59,052 nucleotides of DNA from Bacteroidota bacterium (lineage in GTDB: Bacteria > Bacteroidota > Bacteroidia > Chitinophagales > Saprospiraceae). Position 1 is the first letter of the stretch. The number at the start of each line of letters is the position of its first letter. A program made the position numbers and the translations under genes. The DNA is taken from the NCBI GenBank assembly GCA_963169325.1, contig CAUJEY010000298.1:1-59052 (forward strand), read 5' to 3'. The notes beneath the pieces were generated by a model, which was given only the letters and a program-made list of their open reading frames with translations, was not told where the DNA came from and made no database searches. Shown here piece after piece: positions 26,930 through 36,743 of the stretch.

Positions 26930-29393
26930 GTCATACCCAAATGTTCCCCGTTCCACGGTCTCGCTTCGATACCTTCCGGAACCCGATCAAATAGAAACTG
27001 TAACAGATCCGTCGGCCGTCACGCTGATCACCAACGACGGTACAGCCCTGACAACGGCGCTGGCGCTGGCGCTGCAACAACGCGGCCACCAGGTGGTGGT
27101 GCTGTCCTTCGGCGAAGACCTCGTCCGAAAGGGCGCCCAGGTGTTGCCGGCAGGCGTTGTGGATATTTTGTTGCCGGATACGCAGGATGAAACGCTGGGG
27201 CAAACAATCCGCCAATTGCCTGGCCCGGTGGCCCAATTTATTTATCTGCATCCGCATTTGCGTTTTCCCTTAGGGCAACTCGGCATGCATTTTAACCGGG
27301 AAAAATCCCTGTTAAAGGCGGTGTTTTTGTTAGCCAAACACCTCAAAACGCCGCTGAATACGCCATCAGGCAAATACCGCCCGGCTTTTCTCACAGTATC
27401 CCGGCTCGATGGCGCCCTGGGCGTTCAAAACCCCGGCAATGTAGCCCCGTTGGGCGGCGGTCTGCCCGGCCTGACCAAATCGCTCCGCCTGGAATGGCCC
27501 GGCGTATTTTGCCGGGCCGTCGATATTGCCCCGGAATTACCGGTGGAGCGCGCTTCCCATCACATTGTGAGCGAACTTTTCGATGCGGACCAATGCCTCA
27601 CCGAAGCGGCCTGGAATGCAACCGGCCAGCGGCACACCCTCGTTGCCGAACCGTTTGAAACGGATGAAACACAGGTTTTACAATCAAAAATTAACCAGAA
27701 CAGCGTTTTTCTAGTCACCGGCGGCGCCCGCGGCGTTACGGCCGAATGCACGCGCCTGCTGGCCGCCCGGTTTAAATGTACCTTCGTTTTGCTGGGTCGC
27801 TCGGGTTTACCCACTGCGGAACCCGCATGGGCGCAAGGCGTCGACGATGCCGGCGAATTAAAACGCAAGGCCATGGAAGCCCTTCAGGCACAGGGCGAAA
27901 AACCGCTGCCCAAAACGGTGCAGCAGATGGCCGGCGCCGTTTTGGCGCAGCGTGAAATAGGGGCAAACCTGCAATATATGCGGGACCAGGGCGCTTCAGT
28001 GTATTATGAAGCGGCCGATGTGTCGGATGCCGCTGCGCTCAAAACCGTACTTGACCGGGTAACCTTAAAAACCGGAAAAATTACCGGCATCATCCATGGC
28101 GCCGGCGTTTTAGCCGACAAACGGATTGAAAACAAAACCGGGGCCGATTTCGACGCCGTTTTTGACGTAAAAATCAAAGGCCTGCTGGCCGTAACCCAGG
28201 CTGTTGACATTGAAGCAATCAAACATGTGGTGTTGTTTTCCTCCGTGGCCGGGTTTTATGGAAACGTTGGACAAACGGACTATGCGATCGCGAATGAAGC
28301 GTTGAACCGCATCGCGCACCTCTTCCGGAAAAATCACCCGTCCGTACATGTCGTGTCCATCAACTGGGGCGCCTGGGATGCCGGGATGGTGAGTCCGGAA
28401 TTAAAAAAGGTATTTGAAATGCACGGGGTATCGCTGGTGCCTTCGGCGGAAGGCCCCATTGCCCTGGCCGACCAACTGAGTACGGCCTTAGAACACCAGA
28501 CTCAAGTTATCCTCGGCGGCACACTGCCTATGGCCCACGCCGTAACCGATGGACCAATGACGACTTACCGGATACGCCGCCGGCTGCTGGAAACCGCCAA
28601 CCCTTTTCTGGCACACCACGTGATACAGGGCCATGCCGTTTTACCGATCATTAATGCGTCTACCTGGATGGTGCAGTCTGCGGCCGCGTTATACCCGGGA
28701 TTTTATGTTCAAAAGGCAGAAAAAGTAAAACTCTTCAAGGGTATCGTTTTCGATGGCAAACAGCCGGACGAATACCTGTTGACGGTAAAAGAACTGGAAA
28801 AAACGGAAAACCTGATTCGTATGCAGGTCAATATTACCAGCGATGCCGGGTTAAAACTTCCGGTGCAGCACTACCAGTCGGTACTCACCCTGGGGGCGCA
28901 ACCAAACGCCGGACCGCTGGAGCCGTTGCCGGATGTGCAGGATATTAAGCCGGTTTTGGCCGATGCTTCGGTGGTGTACACCGACGGCACACTTTTTCAC
29001 GGAACCGATTTTCAGGGCGTACGGCAAGTGCTGGAATTGAATGAATCCGGCACCCTGTTGCTTTGCGAACACCCCGGCATACCGCCGGAGCGTCAGGGCC
29101 AGTTTCCGGTGAAACAGGTCAATGCGTTTTTGACCGACGTGATGTACCAGGGTTTGCTGATCTGGGTACGCCGTTTTAAAGGCTGCGCTTGTCTGCCCTT
29201 GCGCACGGAATGGGTGGATATCTACGCGCCCCTGCCGTTCGGCCGGCCTTTTTATGTTTCTCTAAAAGTGGTGCAGTCGGATGATTTTGCCATGGAAGCG
29301 GATATAACGGCTTTCGATGCGGAAACCGGAATTGTTTATATGAAAAGTCATCGGGCCGGCGTCACGATCAGCCGCGATTTGAAATGGGATTAG
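26892..29393 (+). CDS. PUFA synthase KR-DH portion (C-terminal half of PfaA), in the -1 frame
   Basis: About 833 residues if it starts at GTG 26892, the only plausible in-frame start after the pfaA stop; any earlier start would translate an ACP out of frame. It is better read as the -1 frameshift continuation from 26871. It contains a structural pseudo-KR, then an NADPH-binding ketoreductase (VTGGARGVTAE; catalytic-type LFSSVAG and DYAIANEALN) that reduces the 3-keto group. A C-terminal hot-dog dehydratase-like module carries the PKS-type motif HVIQGHAVLP (HxxxGxxxxP, His near residue 576). KS-MAT-ACP-KR-DH is the layout of myxobacterial Pfa2. The next gene begins 2 nt after the stop. Confidence 0.88.
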   Translation: MQPDAGFTTYPTGSYPNVPRSTVSLRYLPEPDQIETVTDPSAVTLITNDGTALTTALALALQQRGHQVVVLSFGEDLVRKGAQVLPAGVVDILLPDTQDETLGQTIRQLPGPVAQFIYLHPHLRFPLGQLGMHFNREKSLLKAVFLLAKHLKTPLNTPSGKYRPAFLTVSRLDGALGVQNPGNVAPLGGGLPGLTKSLRLEWPGVFCRAVDIAPELPVERASHHIVSELFDADQCLTEAAWNATGQRHTLVAEPFETDETQVLQSKINQNSVFLVTGGARGVTAECTRLLAARFKCTFVLLGRSGLPTAEPAWAQGVDDAGELKRKAMEALQAQGEKPLPKTVQQMAGAVLAQREIGANLQYMRDQGASVYYEAADVSDAAALKTVLDRVTLKTGKITGIIHGAGVLADKRIENKTGADFDAVFDVKIKGLLAVTQAVDIEAIKHVVLFSSVAGFYGNVGQTDYAIANEALNRIAHLFRKNHPSVHVVSINWGAWDAGMVSPELKKVFEMHGVSLVPSAEGPIALADQLSTALEHQTQVILGGTLPMAHAVTDGPMTTYRIRRRLLETANPFLAHHVIQGHAVLPIINASTWMVQSAAALYPGFYVQKAEKVKLFKGIVFDGKQPDEYLLTVKELEKTENLIRMQVNITSDAGLKLPVQHYQSVLTLGAQPNAGPLEPLPDVQDIKPVLADASVVYTDGTLFHGTDFQGVRQVLELNESGTLLLCEHPGIPPERQGQFPVKQVNAFLTDVMYQGLLIWVRRFKGCACLPLRTEWVDIYAPLPFGRPFYVSLKVVQSDDFAMEADITAFDAETGIVYMKSHRAGVTISRDLKWD

Positions 29394-29395
29394 CC

Positions 29396-32300
29396 ATGAA
29401 TAAAAAAGAAAAAATAGCGGTGATCGGCATGGGCGGGCTTTTCCCGGGCTCCGAAACAGTGGAACAGTTCTGGGAAAACCTCACCGGCAATAAAGACCTG
29501 GTCACGAACGCCCGCTTCGAAGATTTCGGGGCGGACCCAGCGCTGTATTACCACGAAGAAAAAGGCAAATTAGACCACTGCTACGCCCTTCGGGGCGGTT
29601 TTATCCGCGATTTCAAGTTCGACGCCACGGGTTACCGGTTGGATGCCGGCCTCCTGAATTGTCAGGATAACCAGTTTAAATGGTCGCTCTACGTGGCCAA
29701 AGCAGCGCTTCAGGCCAGCGGGTATTACCAGCACCCAAGCCTCGACAAATGTGGCGTAATCATGGGTAACCTGTCTTTTCCCACGCGCTATTCCCGCCAG
29801 ATTTTATCCCCGATTTATGCCGGAATGGCCGGCGAAGTGTTGGGAAAACTCAGCGGACAAGAAGTGCCGGTACCGGCCGCCAACACCCATTATCCTGCCG
29901 ATATCCAAAATACGCTGCTGACCAATGCCCCGGCTGCGCTCATTGCCCAGGCGTTGGGACTCCGGGCCACGCATTATTCGCTCGATGCAGCCTGCGCTTC
30001 CAGCCTGTACGCCGTCAAATTAGCCTGCGACGAATTGCAATCCGGAAAAGCCGACCTCATGATGGCCGGCGCCGTGAGCGGCGCCGATCCGCTGTTTATC
30101 CACATGGGCTTTTCCTATTTTCATGCCTATGCGCGCCAAAACGAGGCGTCGTCGCCGATGGATATGCACTCCGGCGGACTTACCTCTGCCGAAGGCGCCG
30201 GCATGGTTGTTTTAAAACGACTTTCCGATGCCCGGCGCGACGGCGACCGTGTTCTGGCCGTCATTGAAGGCGTTGGATTGTCGAACGACGGCAAGGGAAA
30301 ATTTCTGCTCAGCCCCAATCCTAAAGGGCAGAAATTGGCTTTTGAACGCGCGTACAGCCAAACCGAATTGCGCCCGGAAGCGATGGATTACCTCGAATGC
30401 CACGCTACCGGCACCCCATTGGGCGACAAAACGGAGTTCAACAGCATCAGCGATTTTTTTGCCCGTGAAGGCGCGACGCCACCTTTGGTCGGTTCGGTCA
30501 AATCAAATATGGGGCACCTGCTGACGGCTGCCGGAATGGCCGGCATGATCAAAGTCATCCTGTCGATGCAACACCGGTTAATTCCGGCTACCATCAAAGT
30601 AACGGCGCCCCTGTATTCGGATAACGGCAAAATCGGCGCCGATCAGATCGTTTTGAAAAACCGGCCCTGGAAAAGCAAAGGGCCCATACCACACGCCGGG
30701 ATCAATGCTTTCGGGTTTGGCGGCACCAATGCCCACCTGATCCTGTCGGCCTTCGACGAGCAGGAAATGCCTGCGCCAATACCCCCAATTCCTGCCGCTC
30801 CGGAAAAAGTCGCGATCGTGGGTATGGATGTGCATTTCGGCGACTGCCAGGATATGGAGTCTTTTTACCTTTCCCTATTTACCGGTCGCCAACATTTCAA
30901 GGCATTGCCGGCAGAGCGCTGGAAGGGTTTGGAAAACCTGAACAACACACCCGATGGTCTTACTTTGCCCGATACGCAACAGTTACAGGGCGCCTGGCTG
31001 GAAGAATATGATCTGGATTTGCTGCGCTTTAAAATACAACCCCGCGAAGCGGAACGCCTGACGCGCCAACAAACCCTGATGTTGAAAGTAGCCTTCCGGG
31101 CCTTGCAGGATGCCGGAATGGAAACGGAACAGGGCGAGGCCGCCAATGTGGCCGTGATCACCGCCATGGAGTCCGAATTGGAAATCCACCACCGGATGGG
31201 ACGCTGGGATATGGCGTGGCAGGTAAATCAAGCCCTCACTCAAGCCGGCTTACACCTGTCGGATGCCAGCGAAGCCACCCTTGGCGGGGCCCTGAAGGAC
31301 GCTATTTTTCAGGCTTACGAAGATCATTCGCCCAGCGAACATACCGGATTTATCGGCAATATCATCTCCAGCCGGATTGCCGCGCTGATGAATTTTACGG
31401 GGCCGGCGTTTACCGTATCCTCCAATGAAAACGCCGTTTACAAGGCGCTTGAAATAGCCCGAAACCTGCTGGCCACACAAGAAGTGGATGCCGTGGTATT
31501 GGGCGCCATCGACCTGAGCGGAAGTTTGGAAAGCGTGTTGAGCAGGCAGGCATTGGCACCTGTTCAGGAAGGCCCGGCCTCCTTGAGCTGGAATGCATCG
31601 ACAACCGGCTGGCTGATCGGCGAAGGCGCCGGGGCTATTGTTTTGAAACGCTCTGCGGATGTAAAACACGACCGCGTGTATGCGTATATCGACGACCTGG
31701 CAATCGTACAATCCGAGTACACGGATTTGCGGGGCAAAGCCGGCGCCGGCGCCGTGGAAAATGCCGCGCGCACCGTACTGGCGCGCCGTCAATTAAATCC
31801 CTCGGATATCGGCTTGCTGGAGGCATCCGCCAGCGGTATCCCAACGGAAGACCGTGCCGAAACAGAAGGACTCCACCGGGCGTATCAGTCAGATAAAGCA
31901 CCGATGACCTGCGCAGTTGGCAGCGCCAAAGCCCATGTCGGGCACTGTTTTTCGGCTTCTGGCATCGTTTCCATCGTCAAAACGGCTTTATCGCTTTATC
32001 ATCGGTTTATTCCCGGCGTTCCCGCCTGGGAAAAATCGCGTTGGCCGGAATTACTGGAAAAAACGCCTTTTTATATACCCGAAGATTCCCGCCCCTGGAT
32101 TCCGGAAAAAGGACAATCGGTACTCCGGGCAGCCATCAGCGGTCTGGCTTCCGATGGAACCGCCGCACACCTTTTACTGTCGGAAGGGCGCCACCCCGAT
32201 CCTGCAAAGGCGGGGTCGTATTTGTTAAAAGGCGGAGAACGTCTTTTCCCGCTTCGGGCAGTTACTGCCGGAGCGTTGACTGAACAATTGCTGGCCATAC

Positions 32301-35300
32301 AGGAGCAATTGACGGCAAAATCATTCCGGCGGATTTCCGATGAATGTTGTGAACGGTTTGCCGAAAATACGATTGCCGGCGCGCGTACGGTCGTGCTGGT
32401 AGCCGCTTCAGAGCCGGCTTTGCGCCGGGAAATTCAATTTTTCCGGGATCGGCTGGCAGATGCCTGGGCCGGCAATCAAACGGTACAAACTCCGTCAGGT
32501 AGCCCCGTAACTTCAAACTTCAAACTTCAAACTTCGAACGCCTTACAAACCCCGTCGGGCAGTTATTTTGCCGCCGATCCGTTGGGGCCAAAAGGCAAAA
32601 TCGCGCTGGTTTACCCCGGTTCCGGAACGGCGTACACGGGTATGGGCGCTGCCCTGTTCCAGGCTTTTCCGGGTTTGTACGATGCGGTGCAAAGCCGGGT
32701 AAACGACCTGGCTACTGCCTTTTTTAGCGCCGATTTGTACCCACGCACCCGGCAGGCAACCGGCGCGGCAGGCGCGAAAGCGGCCGAACTGGCGCTTCAG
32801 ATCAACGCCTTGCCCATGATGGCAATCGGCTGCACCTTCGCCGCGGTTTTTACGACGATGGTGCAGGATTATCTGGGCCTGAAAGCCGACTCGGTGATCG
32901 GGTTCAGTATGGGCGAAACCAGCGCTATGTGGTACGGGCAAGGCATTTGGGATGCCCATCTGGCAGAGGAAAAATTTATCCAGGCGCCCCTCTTCCGGGA
33001 AAAAGTAGGCGGCGACATGAGCCTGCTGGCCGAGGTGTGGAACCTGCCGCCTGAAACAGCCAAGTCCCGCTGGGCAGCCCGGTTGATTACCGCGCCGGCC
33101 GGCGTTTCCGGTTATGCCTCCCTGGCCGATTGGTTCCGGCAGGCCGTGGCGCCCGGCGCCGACAAGATTTTCCTGACGTTTATTCATACCGATAAAGAAA
33201 TAGTAGTGTCCGGCGATGCAACGGAAATCGAACGGCTATTGCAACAGCATCCGTTCCAGAATATCCCGCTGGCGCTGAATAATGTCGTACACCATACCTT
33301 TTGCCGGCAACTGGAAGCGGAGTTTATGGCCATGCATCGCTTGCCTATCGAACAACAGCCGGACAAACAATTTTATTCCAGCATTTCCCTGGCTCCATTG
33401 CCGGTCGATTCGGAACACCTCGCCCAAAATGCCACCGAAGTATGCTGCCGCGAAGTCGATTTCCCCTGTCTGGTGCGAAAAATGGCGGACGAGGGACACC
33501 GGATATTCGTTGAACTGGGCGCCAATGCCACCTGTTCCCGATGGATAACGGATATTCTGGCGGCCCAGGAACACTTAGCCATCCCCACCGACCGGAAGGG
33601 CGCCGGCGCCTTGCGCAACATAACCGGCCTCGTGGCCATGCTCCTGGCGCATGAAGTACCACTCGATCTCCGGCAATTTTACGAGCCCGAAGCCGGCCGC
33701 CTGAACAAACCGAAAGAACTGAATAAAACACTACGAACCGGCGGACCGCGATTTGAAACCGTAGCCCTCGGGGAAGAGCAACGAAATCTTTTTGCCGCAT
33801 TCCCCCGGGAAAAATCAGTACACACCCGAGTTGCAGAACCTGCTTTTGCCCTGTCTGGAAATGACGATATCTGGCCCGGATTCATTCCGCAGGAACCGCC
33901 GGTTCGCCCGCAAACTCAAACAGAACGAACAAACATGGACATTATAGTAGCAGACAAAAGAAGCCTGAAGCAAGCCGAAAACGGCCTGGATTTACAGGAT
34001 TTCAACGATCCCGATTATCTCCGGGACAAAACAGTGATTTGGGACGAAAACGACTTGCTGACCTTCGCAACGGGTAAAATCAGCGATGTCTTCGGGTCGG
34101 AATACGCCATCATCGATACCTACCGGCGTCGCGTGATGCTGCCCATGCCGCCATACCTGCTGGTTAGCCGGGTAACCCGCCTCGAAGCACAAATAAATGA
34201 ATACAAACCCTCCCTGGTCACCACGGAATACGATATACCCTACGGCTCGGCTTTCGCCACCGATGGGCAAATTCCCTGGGCAGTGGCGGTGGAATCGGGT
34301 CAGTGCGACCTCCTGCTCATCAGCTACCTGGGTATTGATTTTCAAAACAAAGGAGAGTACGTGTACCGCCTGCTGGACTGCACCCTCACCTTCCTCGACG
34401 ATCTGCCTTTTGAAGGCCAGACGCTGCGGTACGACATTCGGATAAACAGCTTTGTACGCAGCGGCGGCAACCTGCTGTTTTTCTTTAGCTACGAATGTTT
34501 TGTACAAGACCGGATGGTGTTGAAAATGGACGGCGGTTGTGCCGGATTTTTCAGCAATGAAGAACTCGCCGTTGGTCAGGGGGTTGTGTACAAACCACAG
34601 GAATTGGTAGAGTGGAAAAACCGGCCAAAGCAATATTTTGCGCCGCTGCTGTTTTGTGAAAAAACCGCCTTTTCCCGGGAAGACCTGCTGGCGCTCACGC
34701 AGGGTGACCTGGTGCGTTGTTTTGGCGAAGCCTATCACCCGGCCGGCGGCAACCCGGCACTGCGTTTGCCACCCGAACAAATTTTGATGCTCCACCGGAT
34801 TACCAAAGTGGAACGCCAGGGCGGCACATCGGGGCTGGGCTGGATCGAAGCCGAACAAGACCTTTTGCCAGAAGACTGGTATTTCCCCTGCCATTTCCGC
34901 GACGATGAAGTGCTGGCCGGCTCTTTGCAGGCCGAGGGCGGCGGACAATTGCTCCGCTTCTTTATGCTTTACCTGGGTATGCAGCGCCTGACCAAAGATG
35001 CCCGCTTTCAGCCGGTGCTCGACGTACCGCAGAAGGTGCGTTGCCGCAAGGAAGTACCGGCGAAAAAAGGCGTTCTGATCTATCGTATGGATGTGAAATC
35101 CATCGGTCTGGCGCCCGAACCGTATGTGATTGCCGATCTGGAAATCCTGTACGATGGCTACGTGGCCGTATTTTTTGAAAACCTCGGCCTCCGCCTGCAG
35201 GAAAAAGACAACCCGACCTATCTGAAAAACCCGGCGCACTGCCAGGAGGGAATTTACGTAAAACCCGTTTCCTACCCGGTGTTGCTCAACGAGTACCACG

Positions 35301-36415
35301 TGACGCAGTTTGCCCTCGGCCCGGTGTATAAATGTTTTGGAGACGAATATAAAGTATACGAAGGCCGGGAATTGTCGCGGCAGCCCAATACCGATCTCCA
35401 GTTTATTTCACGGATACGGGAAGTAAATGGCCAGCGCCATGTATTTAACAACAAACCCGTTATCGTCGCAGAATACGACGTGCCGGCCGACGCCTGGTAT
35501 TACAAACAAAATGCCGCCCCGGAAATGCCGTATTCCGTGTTGATGGAAGTGGCCTTACAGCCCTGCGGGTTCCTGGGCGCCTACCTCGGCAGCACCCTGG
35601 CAGCTTCCGAAAAAGACCTGTTTTTCCGCAACCTCGACGGCGACGGCGAAATGCTGCGGCAGGTAGATTTGCGCGGCAAAACCGTTACTAATCACGCCTG
35701 CTTAGTCAGCCATACGAGTTTGGGGGGAACGGTTTTGCAGCGGTATACTTTTGAACTATCGGTCGACGGCGCACCGTTTTACAAAGGCAACTCATCGTTC
35801 GGGTTTTTCACAAAAGACGACTTGTCCAGCCAGGCCGGGTTGGATCAGGGCCAGCACAAGGCGCCCTGGATACGGGAAAATGAATTGCCGGCCGGCAGTA
35901 GCCTGACCGTTAAACTGGATTCGCTTTTTGGAAAAATGAAAATGTTCCGGTCGACGAATCCGGCTTCACCGCACCTGCACCTGGCCGGGGGGCAACTCCA
36001 CTTTCTCGATACCGCCACCATCGTTCGCGACGGCGGTAAATACGGCAAGGGATATGTTTTTGCCAGTAAACAGGTAAGGCCACACGACTGGTATTTCACC
36101 TGCCATTTTTACCAGGACCCGGTGATGCCCGGCTCTTTGGGCGTGGAAGCCATAGTAGAGGCCGTCCAGTTGTTTGCCCTGCAACAGGGTTTGGGCGATG
36201 GACTCCAAAACGCAAGATTCCGGCAGCCGGCCCCCCACCGAACCGTGTGGAAATACCGCGGACAAATTCTGCGACACGACCCGGAAATGCACCTGGAAGC
36301 ACATATCAAGGAAATCAAACGGGAAAACAACCGGGTGCTGATTACGGCCGACGCCAGTTTGTGGAAAGGGCAGTTGCGGATTTATGAGGTAAGTGATTTG
36401 AGTTTAGAGTTTTGA
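29396..36415 (+). CDS. pfaC: PUFA synthase subunit PfaC-like: KS-CLF-AT-DH-DH
   Basis: A 2339-residue protein. KS: Cys200 in DAACASSLY, ECHATGTPLGD and GSVKSNMGH. A second KS-like domain from about residue 465 is a chain-length factor: the Cys site reads VSSNENA and the His site EASASGIPTED. An AT domain follows, with YPGSGTAYTGMG and Ser1171 in GFSMGE, corresponding to PfaB. The C-terminal half holds two FabA-type double hot-dog dehydratases with CHFRDDEVLAGSL (His1833) and CHFYQDPVMPGSL (His2237), which make cis double bonds. The layout equals thraustochytrid OrfB plus DH, or myxobacterial Pfa3 without its acyltransferase tail. I chose the ATG at 29396 (MNKKEKIAVIG); an overlapping ATG at 29384 is possible. 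Confidence 0.93.
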   Translation: MNKKEKIAVIGMGGLFPGSETVEQFWENLTGNKDLVTNARFEDFGADPALYYHEEKGKLDHCYALRGGFIRDFKFDATGYRLDAGLLNCQDNQFKWSLYVAKAALQASGYYQHPSLDKCGVIMGNLSFPTRYSRQILSPIYAGMAGEVLGKLSGQEVPVPAANTHYPADIQNTLLTNAPAALIAQALGLRATHYSLDAACASSLYAVKLACDELQSGKADLMMAGAVSGADPLFIHMGFSYFHAYARQNEASSPMDMHSGGLTSAEGAGMVVLKRLSDARRDGDRVLAVIEGVGLSNDGKGKFLLSPNPKGQKLAFERAYSQTELRPEAMDYLECHATGTPLGDKTEFNSISDFFAREGATPPLVGSVKSNMGHLLTAAGMAGMIKVILSMQHRLIPATIKVTAPLYSDNGKIGADQIVLKNRPWKSKGPIPHAGINAFGFGGTNAHLILSAFDEQEMPAPIPPIPAAPEKVAIVGMDVHFGDCQDMESFYLSLFTGRQHFKALPAERWKGLENLNNTPDGLTLPDTQQLQGAWLEEYDLDLLRFKIQPREAERLTRQQTLMLKVAFRALQDAGMETEQGEAANVAVITAMESELEIHHRMGRWDMAWQVNQALTQAGLHLSDASEATLGGALKDAIFQAYEDHSPSEHTGFIGNIISSRIAALMNFTGPAFTVSSNENAVYKALEIARNLLATQEVDAVVLGAIDLSGSLESVLSRQALAPVQEGPASLSWNASTTGWLIGEGAGAIVLKRSADVKHDRVYAYIDDLAIVQSEYTDLRGKAGAGAVENAARTVLARRQLNPSDIGLLEASASGIPTEDRAETEGLHRAYQSDKAPMTCAVGSAKAHVGHCFSASGIVSIVKTALSLYHRFIPGVPAWEKSRWPELLEKTPFYIPEDSRPWIPEKGQSVLRAAISGLASDGTAAHLLLSEGRHPDPAKAGSYLLKGGERLFPLRAVTAGALTEQLLAIQEQLTAKSFRRISDECCERFAENTIAGARTVVLVAASEPALRREIQFFRDRLADAWAGNQTVQTPSGSPVTSNFKLQTSNALQTPSGSYFAADPLGPKGKIALVYPGSGTAYTGMGAALFQAFPGLYDAVQSRVNDLATAFFSADLYPRTRQATGAAGAKAAELALQINALPMMAIGCTFAAVFTTMVQDYLGLKADSVIGFSMGETSAMWYGQGIWDAHLAEEKFIQAPLFREKVGGDMSLLAEVWNLPPETAKSRWAARLITAPAGVSGYASLADWFRQAVAPGADKIFLTFIHTDKEIVVSGDATEIERLLQQHPFQNIPLALNNVVHHTFCRQLEAEFMAMHRLPIEQQPDKQFYSSISLAPLPVDSEHLAQNATEVCCREVDFPCLVRKMADEGHRIFVELGANATCSRWITDILAAQEHLAIPTDRKGAGALRNITGLVAMLLAHEVPLDLRQFYEPEAGRLNKPKELNKTLRTGGPRFETVALGEEQRNLFAAFPREKSVHTRVAEPAFALSGNDDIWPGFIPQEPPVRPQTQTERTNMDIIVADKRSLKQAENGLDLQDFNDPDYLRDKTVIWDENDLLTFATGKISDVFGSEYAIIDTYRRRVMLPMPPYLLVSRVTRLEAQINEYKPSLVTTEYDIPYGSAFATDGQIPWAVAVESGQCDLLLISYLGIDFQNKGEYVYRLLDCTLTFLDDLPFEGQTLRYDIRINSFVRSGGNLLFFFSYECFVQDRMVLKMDGGCAGFFSNEELAVGQGVVYKPQELVEWKNRPKQYFAPLLFCEKTAFSREDLLALTQGDLVRCFGEAYHPAGGNPALRLPPEQILMLHRITKVERQGGTSGLGWIEAEQDLLPEDWYFPCHFRDDEVLAGSLQAEGGGQLLRFFMLYLGMQRLTKDARFQPVLDVPQKVRCRKEVPAKKGVLIYRMDVKSIGLAPEPYVIADLEILYDGYVAVFFENLGLRLQEKDNPTYLKNPAHCQEGIYVKPVSYPVLLNEYHVTQFALGPVYKCFGDEYKVYEGRELSRQPNTDLQFISRIREVNGQRHVFNNKPVIVAEYDVPADAWYYKQNAAPEMPYSVLMEVALQPCGFLGAYLGSTLAASEKDLFFRNLDGDGEMLRQVDLRGKTVTNHACLVSHTSLGGTVLQRYTFELSVDGAPFYKGNSSFGFFTKDDLSSQAGLDQGQHKAPWIRENELPAGSSLTVKLDSLFGKMKMFRSTNPASPHLHLAGGQLHFLDTATIVRDGGKYGKGYVFASKQVRPHDWYFTCHFYQDPVMPGSLGVEAIVEAVQLFALQQGLGDGLQNARFRQPAPHRTVWKYRGQILRHDPEMHLEAHIKEIKRENNRVLITADASLWKGQLRIYEVSDLSLEF
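32509..32536. repeat. Heptamer array (aacttca, 4 copies) inside the PfaC reading frame
   Basis: Four 7-bp units lie in the linker between the chain-length-factor and AT domains. They are flanked by two copies of a QTPSGS-coding segment and keep the frame open, encoding a SNFKLQTSN-type linker. Confidence 0.85.
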
Positions 36416-36434
36416 GTATTGAGTTTTGAGTTTT
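36400..36434. repeat. Heptamer array (gagtttt, 5 copies) across the PfaC stop codon
   Basis: Five 7-bp units begin within the last codons of the PfaC gene, supply its final residues and its TGA, and continue into the spacer. Confidence 0.88.
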
Positions 36435-36461
36435 GAGTTGCTCCAATGACCTGATGACCTG

Positions 36462-36703
36462 GGTGTTTCAAAGGTGGGGGTAAATGTGCCTCCATTTTGA
36501 TCGGAATCTTTCTTAACCCGGGTGTCATGCTGTAAGCATCTGGCCAAGCGATTACCACCATTTTGCGTTGAAACGGGATATATTTGTCCGCTTTTAATGG
36601 AAAATCGAGTTTCAATTTTAAGCAGATGCTTACAGCATGACACCCGGGTTAAGAAAGATTCCGATCAAAATGGCGACATATCACACCCGGCGTTTGAAAC
36701 ACC
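36462..36703. repeat. 242-bp palindromic element, MITE- or REP-like
   Basis: This fills most of the 328-nt spacer between the pfaC- and pfaD-like genes. Perfect 51-bp arms (36492-36542 and 36623-36673) flank an 80-bp, itself weakly symmetric, centre. Outer ends GGTGTTTCAAA (36462-36472) and TTTGAAACACC (36693-36703) are also exact inverses. The arms contain GGGTGTCATGCTG, a core shared in reduced form with the element at 46531-46682. No transposase or open frame is inside. It may be a non-autonomous mobile repeat and would form a strong hairpin in the operon mRNA. Confidence 0.85.
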
Positions 36704-36743
36704 CTACCTAATAACCAATGTTGTACAGTAAAAAAACAATCCA

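Noticed and set aside
33992-35299. 435-codon open frame on the minus strand
   Set aside because: It is antisense to the dehydratase part of the pfaC-like gene, whose domains are certain.
22525-36415. Heterocyst-glycolipid or polyketide synthase instead of PUFA synthase
   Set aside because: Tandem DLGIDSIKRVEI carriers, CLF, FabA-type dehydratases and a PfaD reductase together are the PUFA/secondary-lipid type; the exact product remains open.
36522-36731. Small open frames on both strands with similar peptides
   Set aside because: They look alike only because the DNA is a palindrome; no start context or family.
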